A DNA stretch of 34,086 bases from Candidatus Accumulibacter meliphilus (lineage in GTDB: Bacteria > Pseudomonadota > Gammaproteobacteria > Burkholderiales > Rhodocyclaceae), in assembly GCA_003332265.1 (NCBI GenBank), contig QPGA01000042.1, positions 1 through 34,086 of the forward strand. Reading direction: 5' to 3'. The notes below the pieces were generated by a model, which worked only from the letters and a program-made list of their open reading frames with translations, had not been told where the DNA came from and did no database searches. Within the stretch, counting starts at the first letter, position 1. Every line of letters begins with the position of its first letter. The position numbers were made by a program, and so were the translations under genes. Below are positions 1-9,845 of the stretch, piece after piece.

Positions 1-2174
1 TGTTTGCCGACCTGCTGATCGGCGTGACCAGCTTCTTCCGCGATCCGGAGGCCTTCAAGGTCCTTGCCGGACGGATCATCCCGCAGTTGTTCGCCAACAA
101 GCCCGATGGCGAGGTCGTCCGCGTCTGGTCACCGGGATGCTCTACCGGCGAGGAGGCCTATTCGATCGCCATCCTGCTGCTCGAACAGATGGAGGCGATC
201 GAGCGCCGGTACGCGGTGCAGCTTTTTGCGACCGACATCGACGGGCGGGCGATGGCGACCGCGCGCGCTGGCCGTTATCCGGCGAGCATCGCCAGCGACG
301 TGTCGCCGGAGCGCCTGGCGCGTTTCTTTACCCGGGAGCCCGATGGCAGTGCTTACGTGATCAACAAGAGCGTTCGTGACCTGTTGATCTTTTCCGAGCA
401 GGACGTTTGCCAGGATCCGCCGTTCTCGCGGCTGGACCTGATCAGTTGTCGCAATCTGCTGATCTATTTCGGCCAGGAGTTGCAGCAGAAAGTCATTCCC
501 CTGTTCCATTACGCGCTGAATCCCGACGGCGTCCTGTTCCTCGGCACGTCGGAAAGCATCGGCGGTTTCACCGATCTGTTTGCCGTGGTGGACAGCAAGG
601 CGAAGCTTTACCAGCGCAAGGAGGGGGTTACTGGCGCGGCACGCCCGGGCCTGGGCTGGTTTCTGCCGTCCAGGCCGGCACGCTACCGGAGCGCTGCACG
701 GACCCGCCTTCCCGATGAAAGTGCCGCTGCGCGAGGTCACCGAACAAGCGATCCTGCAGCACGTCGTGCCGCCCTGCGTCTTGGTCAACGCGCAGGGCGA
801 CATCCTCTACCTGCATGGCCGCTGCGGCGCTTACCTCGAGCCGCAGCCCGGAGAGTCTGGCGCCAACAACGTGATCAAGATGGCCCGCCAGGGGCTGCAG
901 CACGAACTGAGCAAGAGCCTGCATCAGGCGAGTTGCAGCAAGGCCGCCGTCCGGGCCCCGGGGCTGCAGGTCAAGACCAACGGCGATTTTACGCGTGTCA
1001 ACCTGAGCATTCACCCGCTGACCACCGGCCCAGCCGCGACACCGCAGGCACCCCTGTACCTGATTCTCTTCGCGGACGCCGCCGCGGCCGATCCTGAAGC
1101 GCCGCCGCAGGCGGCCCTGCCGATCGGCGCCGGCGCCGGGCGCGCCGACGCGGCAGGCGCCGGCGCCGAAGCGGACAGCGACGCCCGCATCGCGGCCATC
1201 GAAGAGGAACTCCGGGCCAAGGACGAATACCTCCAGAGCATGCAGGAGGAACTCGAGACCGCCAACGAGGAGCTCCGATCGTCGAACGAGGAAATGCAGT
1301 CGGTCAACGAAGAGCTGCAATCGACCAACGAAGAACTGGAAACCTCCAAGGAAGAGCTTCAATCGCTCAACGAGGAACTGGCGACGGTCAACAGCGAGCT
1401 GCAGACCAAGGTCGGCGATTTGTCGCAGGCCAACAACGACATGAACAACCTGCTTGCCGGCACCGGCATCGCGACGATCTTCGTGGATGCGCAACTGCGC
1501 ATCCTGCGCTTCACACCGGCCGCCTCGTCGATCATCAACCTGATCCCGAACGATATGGGCCGCCCGGTGGCGCACTTCGCCGCCAACCTGTCGGCTACGA
1601 CCGTCTGGTGACCGACGTGCAGACGGTCATCGACACCCTGATACTCCATGACGCCAAGGTACAGACCGTCGATGGCCTGTGGTACCTGATGCGCATCCGA
1701 CCGTATCGCACCCTGGACAACGTGATTGGCGGCGCGGTGATCACCTTTGTCGACATCACCGAAATGAAACGGCTGGAGGACTCGCTCACCCAGGCCAATG
1801 CGCAGCTTCGCCGCCTGGCCGTCGTGGTCCACGACGCGTCCGACGCGATCACCGTCCAGGACCTGGAAGGCCACATCCTGTCCTGGAACCCGGCGGCGGT
1901 GAAGATGTATGGCTGGAGTGAGGCCGAGGCGCTGGAGATGAACACGCGCGACCGCATCCCGCCCCGGCTGCGCGAGTTATCTTTGGCCAGGATCCATCGT
2001 CTCAGCCGCGCCGAGGTACTCGCACCACAAATGACCCAAAGGCTGACCAGGGAAGGGACGGTGGTCGATGTCTGGCTGACGGCCACCGCGCTGGTCGACG
2101 AGGCCGGGCGGATGTACGCGGTGGCGACCAGCGAGCGGGCCAACAAAGCGGCGGTCGACGGCTCCGCGGGATGA
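1..2174 (+). pseudogene. CheR-type methyltransferase with coiled coil and PAS domains, frameshifted, 5' truncated by window edge
   Basis: The reading frame is open from the first bases (F-A-D-L-L-I-G-V-T-S-F-F-R-D), so the gene starts outside the window. The first part is a CheR SAM-dependent methyltransferase: GCSTGEEAYS (motif I), LFATDID and the CheR signature DLISCRNLLIYF. These enzymes methylate chemoreceptor glutamates. Next comes a long coiled coil of repeated NEEL/NEEM heptads (about 1195-1415), then a PAS domain ending in FVDITEMKRLE and a second PAS (about 1800-2160). This is the usual order in CheB/CheR-PAS hybrid proteins; a CheB part could lie upstream. Two frame changes break it. 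One lies somewhere in 640-715, between KLYQRKEG and MKVPLREVTEQ. The second is near 1593, where one missing G in 'tcggct' turns an expected SGYDRLV into a stop at 1611, and translation resumes at VTDVQTVIDTL. These may be true decay or assembly errors. Confidence 0.8.
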
Positions 2175-2178
2175 TGCC

Positions 2179-4464
2179 ATGGGGCACAAAAGTCAGCACC
2201 ATCACCCCTCGATGCCACCCATGGCCAACGACGCGCTGAGCGCCGAGCAAGCCATTCGCCAGCGTGCCGAGGAGGCGCTCCGGCAGCAAACCGATCGCGC
2301 ACTGGAAGAAGACGAAAGCCTGTCACACGAAGCGATCCGCGAAGCACTGCTCGAGCTGCGCGTGCATCAGATCGAACTGGAGATGCAGAACGAAGAACTG
2401 CGTCGGGCACAGCTTGAGCTGGAAGCCGCGCGGGCGCGCTATTTCGACATTTATGACCTGGCCCCGGTCGCTTACTGCAGCGTGAGTCAGGCCGGGCTGA
2501 TCCTGGAAGCCAACCTCACCGCGGCGACCCTGCTCGGCGTCGCCCGCGGCGCCCTGGTCAAGCTGCGCTTCAGCCGCTTCATTCGCAAGGCCGACCAGGA
2601 TGTCTTCTACCTGCACCACAAACAGGCCTTGTCAACAGGCCAGGCGCCAGGCTGCGACCTGCGCATGCTGAAGTTTGACGGGCAGCCATTCTGGGCGCAT
2701 CTGGAAACCGCGACGGCGCAGGACGCCGATGGCGCGACGGTGTTGCGCATCGTCATCAGCGACATCACCGAGCGCAAGCGGGCCGACGCCGATCTGCGCA
2801 TTGCCGCAGTCGCCTTCGAATCACAACACAGCATGATGGTCACCAATGCCCACCACCTGATCCTGCGGGTCAACCGGGCGTTCACCGAGGTCACCGGCTA
2901 CGCTGCCGAGGAAGTCATCGGCAAGACTCCCGGCATGCTGTCATCGGGCCTGCACGACGCGCACTTCTTCCGCACAATGTGGAAGACCATTCACAGTACC
3001 GGCATCTGGCAGGGAGAAATTTTTGACCGGCGCAAGAACGGCGAGGTCTATCCGACCTGGCTGACGATTTCTCCGGTGCGCGACGGCGCCGGCACCGTGA
3101 CCCATTACGTGGCCACGCATTTCGACATTACCGAACGAAAGAAAGCGGACCGGAAGATCGCCGAGATGGCTTTCTTCGATATCGTCACCGGGGTGCCGAA
3201 CCGCGCGCTTCTGCTCGATCACATGAAACAGGCGATGACCGTCAGCGAGCGCAACAGGACCTTCGGTGCGCTGCTGTTCATCGACCTCGACCACTTCAAG
3301 ACGCTCAACGATACGCTGGGACATGACCAGGGCGACCGGCTGCTCAAGACCGTCGCCCAGCGTCTCGTCGCGGGCATACGTGAGGGCGATACCGTGGCGC
3401 GACTGGGTGGCGACGAGTTCGTGATCCTCCTGGAGAACCTCAACGCCAACATCGACGAGGCGGCGACGCAGACCGAAATCGTCGGCGAGAAGGTTCTCGC
3501 CGCCCTGGCTCGCCCCTACCTGCTTGGCGCCGTCGATCATCGCGGCACGGCGAGTGTTGGCGCAACCTTGTTCCGCGGGCACGAAACATCGATCGACAAC
3601 ATCTTGAAACAGGCCGACATGGCAATGTACAAGGCCAAGGAAGCGGGTCGCAACAGACTGCATTTCTTCGACCCGACGATGCAGATCCTGGTGCTCAGGC
3701 GCGCCGAACTCGAGGCGAGCCTGCGGGGCGCTCTCCGCGAGAGCCAGCTCGAGCTCCACTATCAGCCGCAGTTCGCCGGCGACGGCAAGCTGATCGGAAG
3801 CGAAGCCCTGTTGCGCTGGCGACACCCTGTGCACGGCACGGTCGCTCCCGCGGAGTTCATTCCGCTTGCCGAACAGACCGGGCTCATTCTGGCGCTGGGG
3901 GACTGGGTTCTCGAAAACGTTTGTAATCAGCTGGCCAAATGGGCCGATCAACTGCCGCTGAACCGGCTCGCGGTGGCGGTGAACGTCAGTGCACGGCAGT
4001 TCCGCGAAGCGGCCTTCGCGGACAAGCTTCTGGCGATCCTCGGTGCGACGGGCGCCAATCCGAAATACTTGACGCTGGAGCTGACGGAGAGCTTGTTAGT
4101 GCATGATGTCGATGATCTGATCGAGAAGGTATCGCGGCTGAAAGCCCGCGGTGTGGGCTTTGCGCTCGACGATTTCGGTACCGGCTATTCGTCGCTGTCC
4201 TATCTGAAGCGCTTGCCGCTCGATCAGGTGAAGATCGACCAGTCCTTCGTGCGTGATGTGCTTGACGACAGCAACGAGGCGGCAATCGCCAGGGGCATCG
4301 TGGCGCTGGCTCACAGCCTGGAGCTGGAGGTGATCGCCGAGGGCGTGGACAGCGAAGCGCAGCGGGACTTTCTGGCGAGTGCCGGCTGCGACGCCTACCA
4401 GGGCTACTTCTTCAGTCAAGCGCTGCCGGTAGACGATTTCGAGGCCTTCGCGCTGCGCGCTTGA
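2179..4464 (+). CDS. PAS-PAS-GGDEF-EAL cyclic-di-GMP signalling protein
   Basis: A 761-residue cytoplasmic protein with no membrane segment visible. An N-terminal coiled coil (about 20-85) is followed by two PAS domains (about 88-200 and 205-320, each ending in a DITERK motif), a diguanylate cyclase domain and a phosphodiesterase domain. The GGDEF motif is intact at residues 410-414, with a product-binding inhibitory site RxxD at 401-404. The EAL motif is intact as EALLRW from residue 542. Further EAL catalytic elements are present: NVSARQF, LELTES, DDFGTGYSS from 664, and VKIDQSF. Both c-di-GMP synthesis and breakdown are therefore possible, probably tuned by PAS ligands. The start lies 4 bases after the broken CheR-PAS frame, suggesting one transcript. 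No clear Shine-Dalgarno precedes it, and ATG 2221 is an alternative start. Confidence 0.92.
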   Translation: MGHKSQHHHPSMPPMANDALSAEQAIRQRAEEALRQQTDRALEEDESLSHEAIREALLELRVHQIELEMQNEELRRAQLELEAARARYFDIYDLAPVAYCSVSQAGLILEANLTAATLLGVARGALVKLRFSRFIRKADQDVFYLHHKQALSTGQAPGCDLRMLKFDGQPFWAHLETATAQDADGATVLRIVISDITERKRADADLRIAAVAFESQHSMMVTNAHHLILRVNRAFTEVTGYAAEEVIGKTPGMLSSGLHDAHFFRTMWKTIHSTGIWQGEIFDRRKNGEVYPTWLTISPVRDGAGTVTHYVATHFDITERKKADRKIAEMAFFDIVTGVPNRALLLDHMKQAMTVSERNRTFGALLFIDLDHFKTLNDTLGHDQGDRLLKTVAQRLVAGIREGDTVARLGGDEFVILLENLNANIDEAATQTEIVGEKVLAALARPYLLGAVDHRGTASVGATLFRGHETSIDNILKQADMAMYKAKEAGRNRLHFFDPTMQILVLRRAELEASLRGALRESQLELHYQPQFAGDGKLIGSEALLRWRHPVHGTVAPAEFIPLAEQTGLILALGDWVLENVCNQLAKWADQLPLNRLAVAVNVSARQFREAAFADKLLAILGATGANPKYLTLELTESLLVHDVDDLIEKVSRLKARGVGFALDDFGTGYSSLSYLKRLPLDQVKIDQSFVRDVLDDSNEAAIARGIVALAHSLELEVIAEGVDSEAQRDFLASAGCDAYQGYFFSQALPVDDFEAFALRA

Positions 4465-4546
4465 TAGACGTATGCAGCGTCGTTTTCAGCCGGGCACGAG
4501 CAGGCGTTACGCAGGCCTTTTCGGTGCGGTCAGCCGAGAGTCCTCC

Positions 4547-4793
4547 GTTAATGTGAAAGTCGCGCAAGCGGCTCACGAATCTCCCGTCGCCCCTTGCGGG
4601 AGAAGGGCCGGGGGAAGAGGGAAACGGTCATGACTTTCATGACTTGGGGTGTCTCCACCTGTCATGACCGTTAATGTGAAAGTCGCGCATGCGACTCACG
4701 AAACTCCCGTCGCCCCTTGCGGGAGAAGGGCCGGGGGAAGAGGGGGGGCGGTCATGACTTTCATGATCTGGGGTGTTTCGATTGTCATGACCG
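4547..4793 (+). repeat. Dispersed two-module repeat, two tandem A+B copies
   Basis: Module A (4547-4620, again from 4670) starts GTTAATGTGAAAGTCGCGC, contains the hairpin CTCCCG...CGGGAG and ends in GGGGGAAGAGG. Module B is a palindrome with arms ACGGTCATGAC (4624-4634) and GTCATGACCGT (4661-4671) around a loop with TTTCATGAC. The second copy has arms at 4749-4758 and 4784-4793. The two A modules differ at only a few positions. The repeat fills most of the gap between the GGDEF-EAL gene and the convergent regulator. No ORF inside it looks real. Function unknown; it resembles a REP/BIME-like extragenic element. Confidence 0.85.
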
Positions 4794-4888
4794 TTAAAGT
4801 GGTCCCCATCCGAAGCGGATGGCCTGCCTTTCATGATTTCTCCTCTTTCGCCCATTGCGCCGCGTGGAGCTGCTGAAGGGCGGCGGCG

Positions 4889-5932
4889 CTACGCCATCTG
4901 CGCCGCGCGCCGCAGCTGATCGCCCAAGGCGCCGAAGCGACGGCGATATTGCGCCGGGGTCAGTATCACCTTGCGCTTGAACAGGCGTCCAAAGAAGCTC
5001 GTGTCCTGGTAGCCGACCTCTTCAGCAATGGCTTCGATCGGTAGATCGCTAGCCTCCAGCATCTGCTTGGCCTCCTCGATCCGTAGCGTGTGGATGTATT
5101 CGAGCGGGGTCGTTCCGGTGGCCAGTTGGAAACGCCGCTTGAACGTGCGCTCGGGAAGGCCAGACAGTTCCACCATCTGCATGACCGGTGCCTCCACACG
5201 GTAATTGGACGCAGCCCACAGCTGGCAACGCGAAATCAACTCATCGCTCGCGCGGCCGCCGCGGGTCAGCGACGCATACGCCATCGGACTGGTCTGATTC
5301 ATGTCAAGCAGGTTGATGCGCGCAACGTGCATCGCGTCCTCGGGCGAGGAAAAGCGTGCGATCAGCGCCAGCACCAGCATGTGCCACGCGATTCCGCTGC
5401 CAGCCATCAGGATGCGCCCTTCGGGGCCGGTGACCACCAGACCACGATCGGCATGCCAGCGGGTGCGCGGATGCTCACGTGCCAAGCGATCGCAGTAGGC
5501 CCAGTGCGAGGTCGCATCGCTTTCCTCAAGCAGCTCGGTTTCGGCGAGCAGCAGTGCGCCAGAGCAAGCGCAGGCCAGCGTTGCGCCCGCATCCCAGGCT
5601 CCGCGCACCCACGCTGCCGCGTCGCTGTAGCGTGCCGGCAGCGGCGCGTCGGGGGCGATCATCAAGTCGGTCACGCAGACGACCTGCGGCCGCGGGCAGT
5701 CGGCAAACGAGGCATCGGGTGTGATGCAAATGCCGTTGGCTGAACTGAAGGGCAAGCCGTCGGCGCTGACGACGAGCGGGCGAAATGGTGATTCGCCCGG
5801 CATGCCGCCATGCAGCAATTGCCAGTCGCGCCGCGTACCCGACAACAGGTCGTAGAAGCCATACAAGGTGGCGGCGCCGATCTCGGGAGTGCCGAGTAAC
5901 GCCACAGTCACCGGCTGAGCGGGAGTAGGCAT
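4889..5932 (-). CDS. GlxA-family AraC-type transcriptional regulator (DJ-1/PfpI-like domain plus HTH)
   Basis: A 347-residue protein. The N-terminal half (about 8-200) is a DJ-1/PfpI-like, amidotransferase-like domain, with a Cys-rich nucleophile-elbow region (LACACSGALLLAE) matching the family. The C-terminal 100 residues are an AraC/XylS DNA-binding domain: LPERTFKRRFQLATGTTPLEY is the first helix-turn-helix and IEAIAEEVGYQDTSFFGRLFKRK the second. GlxA-type regulators usually control nearby catabolic genes; the ligand here cannot be told. It is divergent from the small ORF and the TPR gene at 6029-7515, so those may be its targets. The start at 5932 gives a full-length protein. Confidence 0.9.
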   Translation of the reverse strand: MPTPAQPVTVALLGTPEIGAATLYGFYDLLSGTRRDWQLLHGGMPGESPFRPLVVSADGLPFSSANGICITPDASFADCPRPQVVCVTDLMIAPDAPLPARYSDAAAWVRGAWDAGATLACACSGALLLAETELLEESDATSHWAYCDRLAREHPRTRWHADRGLVVTGPEGRILMAGSGIAWHMLVLALIARFSSPEDAMHVARINLLDMNQTSPMAYASLTRGGRASDELISRCQLWAASNYRVEAPVMQMVELSGLPERTFKRRFQLATGTTPLEYIHTLRIEEAKQMLEASDLPIEAIAEEVGYQDTSFFGRLFKRKVILTPAQYRRRFGALGDQLRRAAQMA

Positions 5933-6028
5933 GGCAGTTTTGGCCGATTTGTTGCACGAATGCCTTTAGCGGGAACGACCATCGAACAAGAAACTGTGAG
6001 CCGTGTCAACCACCTGGAGGTGTTTCCC

Positions 6029-6148
6029 ATGCCCAATCCTATTGATATCTTTCTCGACCCCGTGACGCTCGCCGTACTGGCCATGTCCGCCGGCTTGTTC
6101 GTCTGGGAGCGTATCGCTCCCGGTCGTGATGTGTCAGCCCGCAACTGA
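6029..6148 (+). pseudogene. 39-residue membrane peptide, probable N-terminal stump of a sterol desaturase-family protein
   Basis: An ATG at 6029 has a good ribosome binding site (GGAGG at 6016-6020). The peptide starts MPNPIDIFLDPVTLAVL, continues through one hydrophobic helix, and stops after VWERIAPGRDVSARN. It resembles the first 30-odd residues of fatty-acid hydroxylase/sterol desaturase proteins, which continue for another 200 or more residues with His motifs. None of these follow, so this is probably a truncated remnant. It could instead be a genuine single-span small protein, since the ribosome binding site is intact and TTC38 follows 29 bases later. Confidence 0.45.
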
Positions 6149-6177
6149 AACGGAAACTGACTTGAAGGAGAAACGAA

Positions 6178-7515
6178 ATGAAGATGATTGACAGCACCGG
6201 TCACCGCGTCTCGGGTGCGAATGCGAAGAGCCTGCAGATGTACGAACAAGCGGCGCGAGAACTGCTGTGCATGGTCGACGACCCGGTCGCCAGCGTAGAA
6301 GCCGCTATTGCTGCCAGCCCCGAGATGACCATGGGGCATGTGCTGAATGCCTGGCTCAATCTGCTCGGCACCGAGCCATCCGGCATTGCGCCGGCTCACG
6401 CCAGTTTGGACGTGGCCGAAAGGCTTGACGCCGACGAGCGCGAGCGAGCGCATATCGACGCCGCCCGGGCTCTCGCCAATGGCCGTTGGCAGGAAGCGGG
6501 GTTTCGCCTCGAAGACCTGAGCGTGCGCTTCCCGCGCGATACGCTCGCGTTGCAGGTCGGGCACCAGATCGACTTTTTCCGTGGGGATTCGCGCATGCTG
6601 CGCGATCGCATTGCACGCGCGCTGCCGGCTTGGGACGCCAGCGTACCGGGTTGGCATGCGGTGCTTGGCATGCACGCGTTCGGGCTCGAGGAAACAGCCG
6701 ACTACCAGGGCGCGGAGGCGCAGGGGCGGCGCGCCGTCGAAGCTGAGCCGCGCGACAGCTGGGCCTGGCACGCGGTAGCGCACGTGCACGAGATGCGCAA
6801 CGCCACCCGGGCTGGCATCGAGTGGCTTGCGCCGACGCGCAACACGTGGGCGCAAGGCAGCTTCCTCGCTACGCACAACAGCTGGCATCTGGCGCTGTTC
6901 TACCTCGAACAGGACCGCCACGACGAAGTGCTGCGGCTGTACGACGAAGCCATCGGCGGCACGGGGTCGGAGCTCATGTTGGACCTGATCGACGCCAGCG
7001 CCATGTTGTGGCGACTGCACTTGCGCGGTGTCGCAGTGGGCGACCGCTTCGACGCCATTGCCAACCGCTGGGCCGCGGCCCATGTTGCCGGCCAATACGC
7101 GTTCAACGATCTGCACGCGATGATCGCTTTTGTCGGCGCCGGTCGAGCGCAGCAAGAGCACGCGCTGATCGAAGCCATGCGGGCGGCGTGCGCAAGCGAT
7201 GTCGACAACGCCATGTTCACGCGCGATGTCGGGCTGCCGGCCAGCCACGCGATTCAGGCGTTCGGCCGCGGCGACTTCGCCCGCGCCACGCAGCTGCTGC
7301 GCTCGATACGCAGCGGCGCGCACCGCTTCGGCGGCAGCCACGCGCAGCGCGATTTGATCGACTTGACCTTGCTTGAAGCCGCCCGGCGCGCTGGTGACCG
7401 TCGGCTGGCCGCGGCACTTGCCGCCGAGCGCTCGGCCCTGAAGCCGCGCAGCCCGTTGGTACAGCGGATGACCGCCACGAGCCGCATTGCTGCAACCCTT
7501 GCCGCCGCAGCGTGA
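6178..7515 (+). CDS. TTC38-like tetratricopeptide repeat protein
   Basis: A 445-residue soluble protein starting at ATG 6178 behind a strong ribosome binding site (GAAGGAGAAACGAA). It resembles the bacterial relatives of tetratricopeptide repeat protein 38: an early helical pair, the conserved segment DSWAWHAVAHVHEM, then a second block with THNSWHLALFYLEQ, typical of the family, and degenerate TPR helices to the end (RAAGDRRLAAAL region). No signal peptide or membrane helix is seen. The biochemical role of this family is not established. The 3' end is followed after 3 bases by a truncated alpha/beta-hydrolase start, which suggests a former operon with a hydrolase. Confidence 0.85.
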   Translation: MKMIDSTGHRVSGANAKSLQMYEQAARELLCMVDDPVASVEAAIAASPEMTMGHVLNAWLNLLGTEPSGIAPAHASLDVAERLDADERERAHIDAARALANGRWQEAGFRLEDLSVRFPRDTLALQVGHQIDFFRGDSRMLRDRIARALPAWDASVPGWHAVLGMHAFGLEETADYQGAEAQGRRAVEAEPRDSWAWHAVAHVHEMRNATRAGIEWLAPTRNTWAQGSFLATHNSWHLALFYLEQDRHDEVLRLYDEAIGGTGSELMLDLIDASAMLWRLHLRGVAVGDRFDAIANRWAAAHVAGQYAFNDLHAMIAFVGAGRAQQEHALIEAMRAACASDVDNAMFTRDVGLPASHAIQAFGRGDFARATQLLRSIRSGAHRFGGSHAQRDLIDLTLLEAARRAGDRRLAAALAAERSALKPRSPLVQRMTATSRIAATLAAAA

Positions 7516-7518
7516 AAG

Positions 7519-7701
7519 GTGAACAACGTCCAAGTTCCCAAGCCTCGGCGCGCGCAGCTCGCAAACGGACTTCGTCTGGAGAACCTCGAACAGGGTCCGC
7601 GTGGTGCCGCCACCATCTTGCTGTTGCACAGCAGTAGCGATTCGTGGCGATCGTTTGAGCCGGTGCTGCCGTCGTCGGCGCATGTGATCAGGCTGTCGTA
7701 G
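7519..7701 (+). pseudogene. Alpha/beta-hydrolase N-terminal fragment
   Basis: A GTG at 7519, directly after the TTC38 stop and preceded by GTGAAAG, begins a 60-residue frame. The part NGLRLENLEQGPRGAATILLLHSSSDSWRSFEPVLP matches the first two strands of alpha/beta-hydrolases, with LLLHSSSDS in place of the usual LLLHGYxDS oxyanion loop. The frame ends at TAG 7699-7701 just after HVIRLS, where homologues read a Q-R-G-H-G-type strand; after the stop the bases read RGQKR and then diverge. The Ser-Asp-His triad region is absent, so this is a non-functional stump. Confidence 0.6.
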
Positions 7702-7972
7702 CGCGGCCAAAAAAGGCGAGGTCGCGCAAGCGATCTCGCCGTTCTTGGGGGGCGTAGCGGCGGAGGGCTGCCGCAGGCAGTCCCCCAAGAGGGGGTAGAG
7801 CAAGCAGTGGTGTCACCAGCCTGCGCTTGGACAGGTTCGTAAAGTCACCACGCATCATGCCCGACACCTTCGGTTGCGGGATGCCCATGCGTTTCGCCGC
7901 CTCTTGTTGAGTCAGCCCAAGGGCGCGCATTGCCTTCCTGATTTCGACCGCCAAGCCGGTCTTGCCACGCAA
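7688..7972 (-). pseudogene. XRE-family HigA-like antitoxin fragment
   Basis: Residues 1-52 of this frame (7817-7972) are a clear XRE helix-turn-helix of the HigA/DUF-type antitoxin: IRKAMRALGLTQQEAAKRMG, then IPQPKVSGMMRGDFTNLS. After SKRRL the family sequence (a DRLGYDIEI-like tail) is lost and replaced by low-complexity translation of a structured, Pro/Leu/Arg-rich stretch. The N-terminus is also missing: the frame opens with RGKTGLA from a TTG and has no upstream start. No RelE/HigB toxin is found next to it. Both ends are therefore lost and the fragment is probably inactive, although the DNA-binding core is intact. Confidence 0.6.
7709..7740 (-). terminator. Rho-independent terminator reading the minus strand
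   Basis: Arms GGCGAGGTCGC (7715-7725) and GCGATCTCGCC (7730-7740) pair with one mismatch around GCAA. On the minus strand the stem is followed by six T (complement of 7709-7714). It would end transcription from the XRE/HigA-like fragment. Confidence 0.5.
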
Positions 7973-7986
7973 GAAGAGGGGTTGTC

Positions 7987-8127
7987 GTGAAATTCGCCAT
8001 CCTTTTCAGGGATGCAGGTTTTGCCATCGTGTGGAAAGAATTCGTCGCCACCGCGGCCATCGGTTGCCTGTTCTTCACCGCTGCGCTCCTACGCTTTCGC
8101 AAGACGGTCAGCAAGATGCGGGGTTAA
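7987..8127 (+). pseudogene. Probable C-terminal tail of an ABC-2 type transporter permease
   Basis: A 46-residue frame beginning at GTG 7987 contains a charged segment, one hydrophobic helix (FVATAAIGCLFFTAALL) and the ending RFRKTVSKMRG. The final helix followed by RFRK is how many ABC-2 export permeases end. No other permease sequence precedes it. The stop TAA (8125-8127) is supplied by the first bases of the repeat module that begins at 8123. Identification rests on a short segment. Confidence 0.35.
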
Positions 8128-8195
8128 TGTGAAAGTCGCGCACGCGACTCAGGAAACTCCCGTCTCCCCTCGCGGGAGAAGGGCCGGGGGAAGAG
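8123..8195 (+). repeat. Dispersed repeat module A, left half of a copy split by the IS110 element
   Basis: It matches module A of the 4670 copy from GTTAATGTGAAAGTCGCGC through CTCCCG...GCGGGAG to GGGGGAAGAG. At 8196 the match stops abruptly where the insertion begins. The remaining half, module B, resumes at 9629. Confidence 0.85.
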
Positions 8196-8220
8196 CAACT
8201 GTGTTCGAAGTCAAGCATTT

Positions 8221-9570
<1,350 letters not shown>

Positions 9571-9628
9571 ACCATCAATTCCAACCCCACCCTCGAATGA
9601 ACGAAAGACCACAAGACGAAAGATACAA

Positions 9629-9692
9629 GGGGGGCGGTCATGACTTTCATGATCCGGGGTGTCTCGACATGTCATGACCGTTAATGTGAAAG
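9629..9692 (+). repeat. Dispersed repeat module B, right half of the copy split by the IS110 element
   Basis: Palindrome arms CGGTCATGAC (9635-9644) and GTCATGACCG (9671-9680) enclose TTTCATGAT and GGGGTGTC as in other copies. It is followed by TTAATGTGAAAG (9681-9692), the start of another module A that breaks off there. The remaining 9693-9845 contains only a small hairpin (about 9717-9738) and no recognisable gene. Confidence 0.85.
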
Positions 9693-9845
9693 AAGGCACT
9701 TGGAAGGCGTACCAGACCCCGTCATGAAAAACGGGGAGACCCAACAGTCGTATCACCAGCCGCCATTTGCGCCCCTCGTCCGCTACCGACCCAGACCAAC
9801 CAAGGCCATAGTGATGCAAATTGTCCGCAGTGCAACGCCGGATCA

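Noticed and set aside
1011-1349. Ser-rich minus-strand frame opposite the NEEL coiled coil
   Set aside because: It is the antisense reading of GAG/GAA-rich heptad repeats, a common artefact.
4547-4793. Tandem repeats considered as a CRISPR array
   Set aside because: The period is about 123 bp, both modules are repeated in full, there are no unique spacers and no cas genes.
5908-7803. A 631-codon minus-strand frame opposite the TPR gene
   Set aside because: It is antisense to the TTC38-like gene, has no family features and spans several unrelated segments.
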